Shown here: piece by piece, positions 9,706 through 35,898 of the stretch | Layout: the number at the start of each line of letters is the position of its first letter | How positions within the stretch are numbered: position 1 is the first letter of the stretch | Source: Morinoia aosen | Lineage: Eukaryota > Arthropoda > Malacostraca > Amphipoda > Talitridae | Reading direction: 5' to 3' | NCBI GenBank assembly: GCA_030386875.1 | Contig: CM059560.1 | Coordinates: 23,616,683-23,680,682 of the forward strand | DNA length: 64,000 nucleotides | The notes under the pieces: model-generated | What the model was told of the DNA's origin: nothing | The model's input: the letters and a program-made list of their open reading frames with translations, nothing else | Databases searched by the model: none | Translations under genes and position numbers: made by a program

Positions 9706-10539
9706 TTAAATTTTTGAAAGTATATTGCACGATTCAATAAACGCTCTCAGTGCATCAGTATGGAAAGGGGCACGCTCAGGTTCCGCCAGAATGCTGCGCA
9801 TCATTGTATCCGGATCATTACCGCGCAGACGTGGAAAGCACGCGCGCCGGACACCTGCATGCAACGGGCACACGACAAGGAAGTGTTCAACGGTCAAAGG
9901 AACCCTGCATCGCTCACAGAGCGGTTGGGGGAGCCGCTCCATGAGGTAGATGTGCGTAAGTCTCGTATGACCAATCCGCAGACGGCACAAAGCCACCTCC
10001 ATCCGGCGGCTACGGCAGCTGGACGAGGTCCATTCACGCACAGTGTTTTTAATCTTCCAGAGCTTATTGTTATTCTCGGCAGCCCACCGCTGTTGCCATA
10101 ATCCTCTTACTGCTGCCTTAATTATTGGGTAGTAGTCACGGCAGGGCACAGATGCATTCAAAGTGTCTCCCTCAGCGGCGGCCGCTAATTTTGCTTCAGT
10201 GTCCGCTCTCTCATTTCCCGAGACACCCACGTGCCCAGGCACCCAACAAAACCTGACCTGTTTTGAGACGCGTACAAGTCGCATCAACACGTCGTAAATC
10301 TCACCAATAACGGGGTGGCTGCTTGCATAGCTTTGAATAGCATCTATGATGCTCTTTGAGTCCGTGAAAATAGTGAAGTGGTAATTTGGATGTTCCTCTA
10401 TGAGTTGCAGAGCCTGCACGACACCATACAGTTCAGCAGTGAACACAGAGGTCTCCGGGAGAAGTCTTCCAGCTCTTACCACCTCACCCGAGACAGCCGA
10501 GCACCCTACAGCGTTGCCAGACTTTGAGCCATCGGTGTA
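9706..10539 (-). pseudogene. LINE-A ORF2 fragment: RNase H and C-terminal knuckle
   Basis: 278 codons open from the truncation point to the stop. It begins YTDGSKSGNAVGC, then TAELYGVVQAL, FTDSKSIIDA, CWVPGHVGVSGNERAD, and the C-terminal CERCRVPLTVEHFLVVC. It lacks endonuclease and reverse transcriptase and has no start codon of its own, so it is a dead fragment. A shorter frame starts inside it at 10482. Confidence 0.9.
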
Positions 10540-11186
10540 GAGTGCATTAAGACGGGGTAATGATCACTACCGTGTGCATCGCTACTCACGGACCACTGAA
10601 ATTCGGAAAGGATGTCGGGAGTGCAAAGACTCAGGTCGATGGCGGAGGAAGTCCCAGTCTGCACGTGAAAATGCGTGGGGGCTCCGGTGTTCAGAAGACA
10701 AAAATCAGAAGCGACGATGAAGTCCTCCACAATTTCACCTCGACGATCGCTCCGGGCGTTTCCCCAAAGTATGTGCTTGGCATTGACGTCTCCCAGGATC
10801 AAGGCCGGCCTCGCGAGTTGATTGCTTAAGAGGCTGAGATCTTGCAGGGCTAAGGGTTCGCCTGGTGGTATATAGATGTTACATACTGTTATCATACGTT
10901 TCCCAATGTAGACACGGAAAGCGATAGCCTGCAGCCTGGTGTTTACCGCAAATCTACTGTAGCCAACGTCTCTCCGCACAAGCACCGCCAGTCCCGTTCC
11001 AGGTACCGGGTTGGGCGCTGGGGAGAACAACTCTATATTGTAGTTGCTTGGAGGCCTTGGGGTAACGTTCCCCAGCAGTGTCTCCTGCAGACAAACACAA
11101 CAGGGCTGGTACCTCTCCAGAAGTGCTCTCAAGTCTCCGTAATTCCGTCTGTAGCCACGTATATTCCATTGTAAGAAGGTGTTCAT
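10540..11186 (-). CDS. LINE-B ORF2, N-terminal part: APE endonuclease
   Basis: Starts at ATG 11186, overlapping the ORF1 stop in an ATGA motif. It encodes a complete endonuclease: FLQWNIRGYR, the LQET metal-binding motif, ILGDVNAKH near residue 136, and the closing SDAHGSDHYPV. Target nicking is the family role. The frame then runs into the duplicated target TGCACTC and is interrupted by LINE-A, which adds 6 residues and a stop. The rest of ORF2 resumes at 9196. Confidence 0.92.
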
Positions 11187-13045
11187 TTTTTATCAGTTTT
11201 AGATGTTATATACGTAGGACCCTTTTCAATTCCCTCACCTGCGGCACACGTCAGTCCGGGTGACGTAGAGACAGGAGGTCTGTCAATCCACGGGTGGACA
11301 GGTACCGCCGGAGGAGGCCCGGTGGGGAGGTTTTTTGGGGGTGGGAAGATTTTTAACAGGTGTGCTGCTACTTCTTTTGGGACGGTCGTAACCCGCTCTA
11401 AAGAACGAATGCGTTGGGTAACAATGTTAGGCTGCTTTTTACTGTGGGAGCTATTCTTTTCTTTGGTCGGTAGCGACAAGTCACGCCCGGATCCCCTTTC
11501 CTGCTTGTCTCCACGGCTGGGCCCTCGCACGGCAGATCGAGATTCCCTCACAGTGCTGCGTTCGTGCTCTGCCCTTCCATCGGTTGTAGCCACTGAATCC
11601 CTGACAGGATCCTTCTCTTGACTCGGGATAGCTTGGCCTTGATTGTCTGCTGGGGTGTCTTCCATAAATCTCAGTGTTTTCGGAGTTTTTGTTTGTTTTA
11701 CATCTTGTGGGGGCGATATGTCGCTTTTAGTTCTTTTGCGGGAGGTAATAATTGAGGGGATTGATTGAAACTGTTCGTTAGATGAATCTTTCTGGTGAGT
11801 GGTGGAAGCTGGATCTTTTGAAATTTCCTTATTAGAGGGTCCTGATTGAGCCAAAGGTTGGGTCACGCGCACTGGAGGATTTTGGGCCAGGCTCTGGCTT
11901 CTTAGAGCAGAGGCATCCACAAGGCTCAAAGGCTCTGGCTCCTGCTCATCTCGCCGTGCTGCCACACTCCGCGAGTGCGATTGCTCAGGTTGCCGAAAGA
12001 TTGGCTGAGAGTTCAGTCTACGGTGTTGGGCGACGTCAGCGTAAGAAGTGCGGGGAGAAACATACCTGGATGTCACCGTCCTCTTGGCTTCTCCATAGCT
12101 AATGCTCTCTCTCACCTGAGTTGCGAGGATTTCTGCTTCAATCTCATAGTGGGAACATGATGTGGAGCTGGCTGGATGCGCACCCTCACAGTTGGCGCAT
12201 CTCGCAGGTCGGACACAAGGCGACTCATGTTGCTCCATTGAGCAATTTGCGCACGTGCCTCGCTGGGCGCGGCAGGTTTTGGCGCCGTGTCCGAAGGCCT
12301 GGCATTTAAAACAGCGCCTCGGCCTTGGCACGTACTGGCGTACCAGGCATCGCGTCCAGCCGATTGACACAGTATCAGGCAGCCTACAACGATCAAATGT
12401 TATGAGGTATACTCGACCTGGAGTTAGCACGCCCCTCTCTCTCCTTTTGAAGCAATATACCTCTTTGGCGCCGAATCGCTCCAGCTCCTCTAAGATACGA
12501 GCGTCTGTGTACCTTGGGCTGTTCTTATACCAGATTGTTCCTTTCGTTTGATTGAGGCGTTCATTCGGAGATACTGTTACCTCCACTCCGGCAAGAGACT
12601 TAATGGTGGTGATGCAGCGGCTCTGGTGAAGATTCTTGACTTCGACCAATAAACTGCCGTTACGGACTTCATTAATTTTAGTGGGTTCACCCCCGAGTCG
12701 GTGACATATTTCTCTGTAGGCTTTCGCGACGTCCACTTCAGCCATAGGGGAGTTATCGTTGGCTTTTATAACAAAGAACTTTTTGTATTCCACGGCAGGC
12801 AATTCATCTTCTACCACCGAGGGCAGGCGTTGCCATCGACGGTTTTTCCTTCTGCCTGCTCCCGGCACTCGGCCATCAGATGAGGCCTCGGCAGGTCTCG
12901 AAGGTCTGGGTGGTTCATATGGCTGCATTGTCCACTCTGCACTTCCGTCACGTCGGCCTGTCCCCTCGCCACCTACAGGAAATTGAGATGACGGTACGAC
13001 TCGTTTACCGGGTTCAGGAGAGGTAATTCCAGTGAGTGTATCCAT
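11183..13045 (-). CDS. LINE-B ORF1: gag-like protein with three zinc knuckles
   Basis: The ATG at 13045 gives a 620-residue protein; an upstream TTG in frame at 13066 is not needed. Residues about 85-240 resemble the RNA-binding fold of insect LINE ORF1 proteins. Then come knuckles at CFKCQAFGHGAKTC, CANCSMEQHESPC and CANCEGAHPASSTSC. The C-terminal half is hydrophilic, rich in Ser, Arg, Pro and Gln, and probably unstructured. The TGA stop (11185-11183) shares two bases with the ORF2 ATG. The protein should bind element RNA. No internal damage is seen. Confidence 0.92.
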   Translation of the reverse strand: MDTLTGITSPEPGKRVVPSSQFPVGGEGTGRRDGSAEWTMQPYEPPRPSRPAEASSDGRVPGAGRRKNRRWQRLPSVVEDELPAVEYKKFFVIKANDNSPMAEVDVAKAYREICHRLGGEPTKINEVRNGSLLVEVKNLHQSRCITTIKSLAGVEVTVSPNERLNQTKGTIWYKNSPRYTDARILEELERFGAKEVYCFKRRERGVLTPGRVYLITFDRCRLPDTVSIGWTRCLVRQYVPRPRRCFKCQAFGHGAKTCRAQRGTCANCSMEQHESPCVRPARCANCEGAHPASSTSCSHYEIEAEILATQVRESISYGEAKRTVTSRYVSPRTSYADVAQHRRLNSQPIFRQPEQSHSRSVAARRDEQEPEPLSLVDASALRSQSLAQNPPVRVTQPLAQSGPSNKEISKDPASTTHQKDSSNEQFQSIPSIITSRKRTKSDISPPQDVKQTKTPKTLRFMEDTPADNQGQAIPSQEKDPVRDSVATTDGRAEHERSTVRESRSAVRGPSRGDKQERGSGRDLSLPTKEKNSSHSKKQPNIVTQRIRSLERVTTVPKEVAAHLLKIFPPPKNLPTGPPPAVPVHPWIDRPPVSTSPGLTCAAGEGIEKGPTYITSKTDKK

Positions 13046-13518
13046 TTGTGAGGGCCGTGTCGTCAACGTTGAAGTAGGTAAAGTATCAGAAAAAGAAGAA
13101 GCAAGCTCAAGTGTTTAGGAGACTCTTGTCAGTGAGGGTTCCCCCCCACCTATCCAGGCCGGCTCAAGCCGGAAGAGAACCCCCCGGGCGGTCAGTAGCC
13201 TACTGACGCGTCTCCGCGTTTAAGGCGGGCACACACTGACCAATAGGAATGAAAATCCCTCCCACCGTCGACCCCAGCCCGTGGCAGCCCCTATGTACGC
13301 CCGGGATAACAGGGGCTTTATCACCCGTAACTGCCGGGGTCCGGTTTTATTTACATGGGGGGCCTTCCCATGGCCCCCCACTTTGTCTGGCTGCTCCAGG
13401 TGAGCCTGTCTGCCACGGTTGAACCCACCAGAACATAAAGTCCTGACAGCATAGCCTCACCTTTCCTCACAGCACGCAAACCCTCCCACCACAATAAGGT
13501 AGGGGGACGTTGGGAGGG
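13046..13518 (-). promoter_or_regulatory. LINE-B 5' UTR (expected internal promoter region)
   Basis: 473 nt, GC-rich compared with its surroundings, and includes homopolymer-like CCCCCC and GGGG tracts around 13141-13190 and 13361-13380. The first 38 nt form a stem-loop that begins at the very first transcribed base. LINEs usually keep an internal promoter here; I cannot identify specific elements. Confidence 0.55.
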
Positions 13519-13531
13519 TCAGCCACCAAGA
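13519..13531. repeat. Target-site duplication, 5' side of LINE-B
   Basis: Identical to 5627-5639. It is also the first 13 bp of a 67-bp tandem repeat in the flanking DNA. Confidence 0.85.
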
Positions 13532-13644
13532 AAATACGTGAATTGACACGACATATAATTTACCTTCTCGTCCGTTTCCTTCTCGTCAGCCACCAAGAAA
13601 ATACGTGAATTGACACGACATATAATTTACCTTCTCGTCCGTTT
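13519..13644. repeat. 67-bp tandem duplication (1.9 copies)
   Basis: The block starting TCAGCCACCAAGAAAATACG at 13519 repeats from 13586 almost exactly. The first copy begins exactly at the LINE-B target duplication, so LINE-B went into a pre-existing short tandem repeat or the duplication arose at its edge. Confidence 0.85.
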
Positions 13645-15017
13645 TCGTAATTCTCCAGACGCATTGCATGAAATGCCATGTTTTTCGAACCAACAGCACT
13701 CCTTTAGACGAAGGCCTAAATAGTGCTCAGCCTTAGTGATGAAGCATTACCGAACAGCCACTCCTGTAAAATACAGAAAATATTTTAGACCGATGATTTA
13801 CATCGAGATTTTACATAGGTTTGAATGTTATTTCAGCGAGCGCGTTTTTTCAGGACAAAACGTGTCCTGCCAGCCCACATAGCAGCTGGTTCGATACCCC
13901 TGCGCTACTCATCATGATTCAATGTACAGGATTTGCTATAAAAATCAAGTCTGACAATAAGAAATGCAATTAGAGAATTTCAGTACAAGAACTGAAACTT
14001 TTTCAGCTCGGGATATTGCAGATAATATAACCACATCGCCTCTACAAGTAGTAAGCGCGCAGTGATTGATGTGATTTATTTACCCACCCGTCAGTTCCTT
14101 GCGGGATGATTCGCCATCCAGCAGTAAAAGACAGTCCAATTAGCAGCAGTTTTTCATCCACTGTGAGCGAGAGAAAAAATATAAATACAGTAATTTATAA
14201 GACAAAATTATAACTAATCGGGACCGTAATTTCATATCCCAATTACAAGCATCACGTATAGTAAAATAGTTCAACACATCCTTAGAGGAGCTGAAACGCC
14301 CTATGATTGCTTCCTTTGACCAGCTAAGAGGTCACGAAATAATACATATTTACAAAGTACATTTCTGAGAGAAAATTCAATGAACAAAAGCAACACTTAC
14401 TGAAACAGAGGGTCATCTGTGACGACGAAATATGCGCAACCAGCGCACAGGGTCTAAAAAGAAAAATCAACAGATTAGGTAGTTTCAATTACTATAGAGG
14501 TATTTTATGCCATACACAATGATATAAAATATAATCAAGTGACATTATAGATTTACAATACTTACATTTCGAAGCTATGACATTTTTCCAGAAGTAAAAT
14601 AAAACAAATGGTAGCGTGTGTTCCACATTTTACTACAAAAAAACCTGGAGCTGCTTAAAGTATTTAATACAATTTTTACAACGTATTTACACAATTAATG
14701 GAATTTTGCCATTTTCTATTGGTCTCTTAAATTCACAAACTACTGGTATGGAAACGTAACTTCACACGAGTTATATGGCGAATATTTCAGAGAAGTACAA
14801 ATTGATTGAGGTAAATACGTATAATTTTCAAAATAAGGTATCGAATTTCGAAACCTTATAATTCAATAAATATCCAACCACTAACAGGACCGCAACCTTC
14901 AATATCTTTAAGTATCTAATTAAGTCATAAACGTTATTCTTTCTATAACTGTTACTGGAGAAATAATTTGGTCATTTGAATATGTGCTACATTTTGCATA
15001 CTTCAAATATTTGAATC
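13645..15017. other. Intergenic DNA between LINE-B and mtHsp70; no gene seen
   Basis: AT-rich, with no open frame above 75 codons that resembles a protein and no clear transposon termini. Confidence 0.6.
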
Positions 15018-15023
15018 TTTATT
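15018..15023 (-). terminator. Candidate polyadenylation signal of mtHsp70
   Basis: AATAAA on the minus strand (TTTATT on the plus strand), 537 nt past the stop codon. It is the first canonical hexamer I noticed in the expected range. Nearer variant signals cannot be excluded without transcripts. Confidence 0.4.
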
Positions 15024-15559
15024 CAGATAAACTGAGCAATTATGCCCATATGACCAGATCAACACTATGTAAAAGAAAAATAAAATAAAACAGATCTACA
15101 TAGCGAAACTGTAGACTCCATGAATGGTATCTGTCAACAATCGAAATAGTACTGGAGGATAATAATTTCCAAACAAGGAGCAACAGCAGGCTTGCGACGT
15201 CACTGTTCGTTAACGAGTGTAACTGAATTTCTTTTATCACAGAACAAAACTGTATCACACGACCACAGCGGTAATTGAAAGCGAATTGAAAGTGCCAGAC
15301 AAAAATTATAGGATTATGTCTGAAGTCACGAAACGGGTCACTTTACGATGCTAAGCATGAAAGCGTTTTTCTATAATTTATATAATTCGTCTATCGAGTC
15401 AATTCATAGCCAAGAAGCTTGTCCTATGATGCTTGGCCAAAACAGATCCTGCCTGTCCTGAAATATACAGGAGGAAGGACGAGGTAGCAGCGACGCACAC
15501 TGACAACAAAAGGGAACAGCACGGAAATATCTATAACACAATAGGAAGTCAGAAACAAT

Positions 15560-31030
<15,471 letters not shown>

Positions 31031-31097
31031 TTTTGTTGATATTGGACGAGAAATGGCTTGCCGCACTACGCACACGTGAGAGTCAGTTGCCAGACAG

Positions 31098-31105
31098 TTC
31101 TAGAA
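31098..31105. promoter_or_regulatory. Heat-shock-element-like dyad upstream of mtHsp70
   Basis: GTTCTAGAAG contains the inverted nTTCnnGAAn pair bound by heat-shock factor, 68 bp upstream of the ATG. Only two units are perfect; three are usual for strong sites. It may lie in the 5' UTR. Weak but well placed. Confidence 0.35.
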
Positions 31106-31416
31106 GACTCAACTGCCGAATTGACGAAATGGTTCTCGGCGATTTTCGAGTCACTGTGTGACGTAATGATTTAGGGGAAAAATAAATTAATGATAAAGTT
31201 ACCTGTAATGCCACAATCATTATTATTGAACCGAGTATGATACAATACTAAAGAAAGATTGGTCTTAAAGTTTTATTTTTAATTTAAAATGTTGCAGCTA
31301 TCTAGCAAAATTTCAACGATTCATTGAATTCCCCAGAGCCTTGAAATTTCCAACAAAAACTTCTCATATCACAAAACATCCACAAAAAATTATTCCTGAT
31401 TTTATCAGCATTTATG

Positions 31417-31425
31417 GGAAGAAAG
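31417..31425. repeat. Direct repeat flanking copia-1 (left)
   Basis: GGAAGAAAG lies directly before the 5' LTR and recurs at 36177-36185 after the 3' LTR. Confidence 0.65.
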
Positions 31426-31703
31426 TGTTGAGATCCAACTTCAGTATATATATTTATTATTATATATGAGTTGTCGCAGTCGCCCATTAAATTGCTTCCG
31501 TCCCGTTTTCTATGTTCATGTGCTAACCGTCTTTGTAGAGCGATCGAGCTCCTTCTTCTTGTTCTCGCCACCGTGCTCGACGGACGTACAGTACATGTAG
31601 TTCCTAGATTACCTACTGTGTTTCTCTATACCCCACACTCATACTTATAATCGTTGCCGTACTCCATTATTCCAAGATGGAAAGAGGCCTCTCTGGTCTA
31701 ACA
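31426..31703 (+). repeat. Copia-1 5' LTR
   Basis: 278 bp, TG...CA termini. The gag ATG (31677) lies inside it, 27 nt before the end. The short AT-rich TATATATATTTATTATTATA run near the start is a plausible TATA region. Confidence 0.95.
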
Positions 31704-34700
31704 GGTTATGGGCCCAGTAACCTAACTTTTGATGGCAATGACGAAAGGTATGAGTTGTGGGAAGTGAAATTTCGGGCCTACCTAGACTTGAAATCGTTGG
31801 GTGCCGTCCTCGAGGGCGAAGAATCAAGTCTGGATGTTGAGAAGAATAAGAAAGTTTTCTCCGAGCTTGTGCAAAGGCTCGATGATAAAAGTCTCTCGTT
31901 GATTATCAGAGACGCCTATGGAGATGGAAGAAAATCCATGAAGATTCTGCGTGATCATTACCTCGGCAGCAGTAAACCGAGAATTATTTCTCTGTATTGC
32001 GAGTTGGCCGCGCTGAAGATGAAAAATGGCGAGACGGTAACCGACTACTTGCTGCGGGCAGAGACAACTGCATCCTACCTGAAGAAAGCCGGCGAGAGTA
32101 TCAGCGATGGACTGATAATCGCCATGATTATCAGGGGATTGCCAGCTGTTTACAACGCGTTTTCTACCGTCATCACGCAAATTGACAGTAAAGAAATAGA
32201 CTTCATGAAATTCAAATCGGCTCTCACGAGTGAAGAGGAAACAAAGAAGACCCGACAAGGCTACAGTGAAAGTGAAGAAAGAATTATGAAAGTGAAAGAT
32301 TCTAAAATTACTTGTTACTTATGTGGTAAGTCAGGTCACAAGAAATATGAGTGTAAAAGTCACAGTGCAAAGAAAAATCGGTGGTGTTCAATTTGTAAAA
32401 GTGCATCTCATGATACTAATTTTTGCAGAAAGAGAGATACCGCAAAAGCGATGGCTACTGATAGCAAAGATGTGAAAAGCTCTTTTTGTTTTAGAGTATC
32501 AACAGACTCAGAAAGTGCTTCTGTTGTAGACAGTGCAAAGTTACTGGTGGATTGTGGAGCTACTGCTCACATTATTTGTGATAAATCTAAGTTTGTATCT
32601 TCAGATGAAAGTTTTGACCCTAGGAATCATTTCATTGAATTAGCAGATGGTTCTAGGATGAACAATATTGTAGAGTGTAGAGGTGATGCGAGAATTACCC
32701 TGACTGACGCCAAAAATAGGAAACACAATGTTCTTTTAAAAAATGTTCTTTGTATTCCTAGTTTTAAGCAGAATATTTTCTCTGTCCAGGCTGCTATTGA
32801 TCAGGGTGCATCATTTAATTTCAGTCAAAACGCCTCAAAGTTGTTTGCTTCAGATGGGAATGCGTTTAATATTAAAAAATGTGGTAAGCTGTATTATTTA
32901 AAATCTGTAAGCTGTGTTGATTCTATTAATGCTGTTGGTGAACACACTCTGGAGGAGTGGCACAATATTCTTGGGCATTGTAATGTAAAAGATGTGTTGA
33001 GCCTAGAAGGTATTACTAAAGGAATGAAAATTACCAACAAGCATAATTTCGATTGTGAGATCTGTGTCCAGGGTAAAATGTGTCAATATAGGAGCAGAGA
33101 CCCTGATGAAAAGTCAAGAAAACCTTTAGAGCTAGTCCATAGTGACCTAGCTGGACCTATAAGCGCTACTTCTTTTGACAATTCCATGGATGTCATGTCT
33201 TTTGTGGATGACTTTTCAGGCCTCATTTTGTGTATTTCCTCAGAAGTAAAAGTGACACTGTTGGGGCATTTAAAAAATTCTTGGCTGATTCTGCTCCATT
33301 TGGCTCTGTTAAACGTTTAAGAACAGATGACGGCACCGAGTATTCCTCAAACTTGTTCAAAGCTGTTGTCACGGAGAACAAAATAAAGCATGAATTTTCA
33401 GCTCCGTACTCTCCCCATCAGAATGGGACTGCTGAGAGATCTTGGAGATCATTGTTTGAGATGGCTAGGTGTTTGTTGCTGCATGCAAATTTGCCAAAAG
33501 AATTGTGGAATCATGCTGTAAGAACAGCTGCTTACATTAGAAATAGGTGTTTCAACAAAAGGACAGGCAAAACTCCTTTTGAGATGTTCACGGGAAAGAA
33601 ACCTGACCTTTCCAATATGCACATTTTTGGATCAAAATGTTTTGCCATGGTTCAAAACCCAGGAAAGCTTGACCCTAGGTCAGAGCAGGGTACTTTTCTG
33701 GGATATGACCCGTGCAGCCCTGCTTACATGATTTATTTCCCTGAAACTTGTCGAATAAAAAGAGTCAGATGTGTCACATTCTGTGATAAAATTTCTAGAA
33801 ATGTGGTGGGTGAGGATGAGTTCATTGCTGTAGATAACCCTGCTGAGCTGAAACAAAGTGAGAAGGCTGACAAGGCTGAGGCTGAGTTGAAACCTGGGAC
33901 TGTTCCAGAAGTGATTCAAAATGAAACTCATTCAGATGCAGAGCCCACTAGAAGATTTCCTTTGAGAGAAAAGAAGCCCCCAGCTTATTTAAAAGACTAT
34001 GTTGATCCAGATGAATTGGATATCACTAATAATTTTGTTGATTATTGCTACAGAGTGAGCAGTATCCCTAAGTCTAACTCTGAGGCAATTTCATCCCCAG
34101 ATTCTGTTGAGTGGAAACAGGCAATGACCACTGAGATAGCTGCACTAGCCGATAATGAGACGTACGAACTTGTTGAAAAGCCAAAAGATAGATCTGTTAT
34201 TGGGGGACGATGGGTCTATAGTGTTAAATCAGGACCCAATGACCAGGAAACTTTCAAAGCTCGTTATGTAGCCAAGGGATATTCCCAAGTAGCTGATGTC
34301 GATTTCAAAGAAACTTTTTCTCCTACAGCACGTCTAACTTCTGTTAGAATGCTGATGGATATTGCTGTGCAAAAGTCGTACATTGTGCACCAGATGGACG
34401 TGTGCACTGCTTATCTTCATGCAAAAATTGACTGTGATGTTTTTGTAGAACAGCCTGAGGGATTTGTTGAACTTGACAAAAATGGAGAGAAGTTAGTCTG
34501 CAAACTCAAAAAATCTTTGTATGGCTTAAAGCAAAGTGGCCGTAACTGGAACAACCTTTTGCATCATTTTCTTGTTGAACAAAATTTTGTTCAATCTCTC
34601 AGTGATACTTGTGTCTATGTGAGGGAAAGCGACTCTGGAAAAGTGATTATCATTGTATGGGTTGATGATTTAATTTTGGCCTCTTCTAACGCTGTTGTAT

Positions 34701-35598
34701 TGAGTGAAGTAAAATGTTCGTTGTCAAATAAATTCAAAATGAAAGATCTTGGACAAATTTCATGTTTTCTAGGCATTGAATTTGATGTGAAGCATGACTC
34801 AATTGAGATGAAGCAGTCAAAGTATGTTGAGAAAATTTTGTCAAAATTTAGGATGTCTGATTGTAAGCCTAAGTCTATTCCCTGTGATCCCAGTGCCAAC
34901 AAGCTTGATGTAAGCTCTGATTCTAGGAATTTGTGCGATCCAAAACTGTTCCGTGAGATAGTTGGCAGCCTGATCTACTTGATGACTTGTACTAGGCCTG
35001 ATATTTGCTATGTTGTTACATTACTGTCGCAACATTTAGCTTGTCCAACAAATGCTCATCTGAATTTGTGTAAATTTGTGTTGAAGTATCTTAAAGGTAC
35101 TATTTCATACGGTTTGAAATTTGTGAAATCCGAGAACCCCGTGCAAATTACTGGTTTCTCTGACTCTGAATGGGGTGGATCCTCTGACCGGAAGAGCATA
35201 TCAGGATATGTGTTTAAGTCATCTAACAACAGTTCACTGATATCTTGGAAGTCCAAGAAACAAAATATTGTTGCTCTTTCAAGCTGCGAAGCTGAGTATG
35301 TTGCCTTGACTTATGCTGTGCAGGAGGGAATTTCCTCAAACAGCTTCTGTGTGATATGGGTAGATATGATGAAACGGTTGAAATTTTTGTTGATAATAGA
35401 GGTGCTATTGACCTAGCCAAAAACCCTGTTCATCATCAACGCTCGAAACATATAGACATAAGATTTCACTACATTCGAGCAATCATTCAAGACAATAAAG
35501 CAGTTTTGAGCTTTGTTCCTTCAGAGGAAAACATAGCTGACATGTTCACAAAGCCTGTTACTAGACAGTCGTTGCTTAAATTCAAAGTGTGTGTTTAA
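31677..35598 (+). pseudogene. Copia-1 gag-pol polyprotein (two single-base frameshifts)
   Basis: ATG 31677; the segments are 31677-33320, 33230-35416 and 35356-35598 in successive frames. Corrected, they would span about 1307 codons, near the usual copia length. Domains: gag, zinc knuckle CYLCGKSGHKKYEC (residues 213-226), protease LVDCGATAHI (about 291; the usual motif is DSG), integrase HHCC (WHNILGHC...CEIC) and catalytic DDGTEY...NGTAERSW, RT with FKARYVAKGY and VWVDDLILAS (usual YVDD), and RNase H with SSCEAEYVAL. Both shifts are single-T losses in T runs, near 33226 and 35333, so they may be assembly errors rather than decay. Confidence 0.9.
31704..31717 (+). promoter_or_regulatory. Primer-binding site for a half initiator tRNA-Met
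   Basis: GGTTATGGGCCCAG, directly after the LTR, complements CTGGGCCCATAACC, the anticodon stem-loop of eukaryotic initiator tRNA-Met. Drosophila copia is known to prime from that internal tRNA region. The site lies within the gag reading frame here. Confidence 0.85.
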
Positions 35599-35898
35599 TT
35601 CTAAGTTACTGTGTCGACATGTTTCCAGTTTAGCTTTGTGTAGATCAATTGCAAGAAAAGGTAGAACTTTCTTGAGTACAATACTCTTAACGCTAATGCG
35701 GACTATGCATTATTGTGCGTTATATTTTTTTTGTATCGTGCTCAGTGTAATCTGTTGATCTACACTGATGATTTTTTTTATGTTGTTTTTCTGCTGTTCA
35801 ATGTTCAATGAAAGATCTGAATGTTGAAATGTTAGCTCTAATTGATTACTATGTGAATTGATGCATAGTGGGATGGAATACTTCAGTTGGAGGGGGTG

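Larger units (their letters stand above)
9204..10539 (-). mobile_element. LINE-A: 5'-truncated relative nested in LINE-B ORF2
   Basis: 1336 bp flanked by a 7-bp duplication GAGTGCA at 9197-9203 and 10540-10546. It begins in the middle of RNase H at codons for YTDG, continues to the ORF2 stop, a 502-nt 3' UTR with the shared pseudoknot, and a (TAC)5 tail at 9204-9219. Its protein is roughly 60 percent identical to LINE-B over the same region, so it is a related family and not an internal duplicate. The tail is preceded by a block (around 9221-9275) also found at the LINE-B 3' end (around 5660-5725). Confidence 0.9.
5640..13518 (-). mobile_element. LINE-B: full-length I-group non-LTR retrotransposon with a nested insertion
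   Basis: Minus-strand order: 5' UTR (13518-13046), ORF1, ORF2 (endonuclease, reverse transcriptase, RNase H), a 490-nt 3' UTR, and a (TAC)n tail at 5640-5661. A 13-bp direct repeat, TCAGCCACCAAGA, flanks it at 5627-5639 and 13519-13531. Without the nested LINE-A and its duplicated target the element is 6536 bp. The 5' terminus can form an 8-bp stem (CCCTCCCA at the very end with TGGGAGGG, on the plus strand 13511-13518 and 13481-13488), which supports 13518 as the true 5' end. RNase H after the reverse transcriptase places it in the I group (I/R1/LOA-like). Confidence 0.9.

Noticed and set aside
9706..11186. LINE-A read as an internally deleted element with endonuclease joined to RNase H
   Set aside because: The 7-bp duplications at 9197-9203 and 10540-10546 and the in-phase continuation show two elements, one nested in the other.
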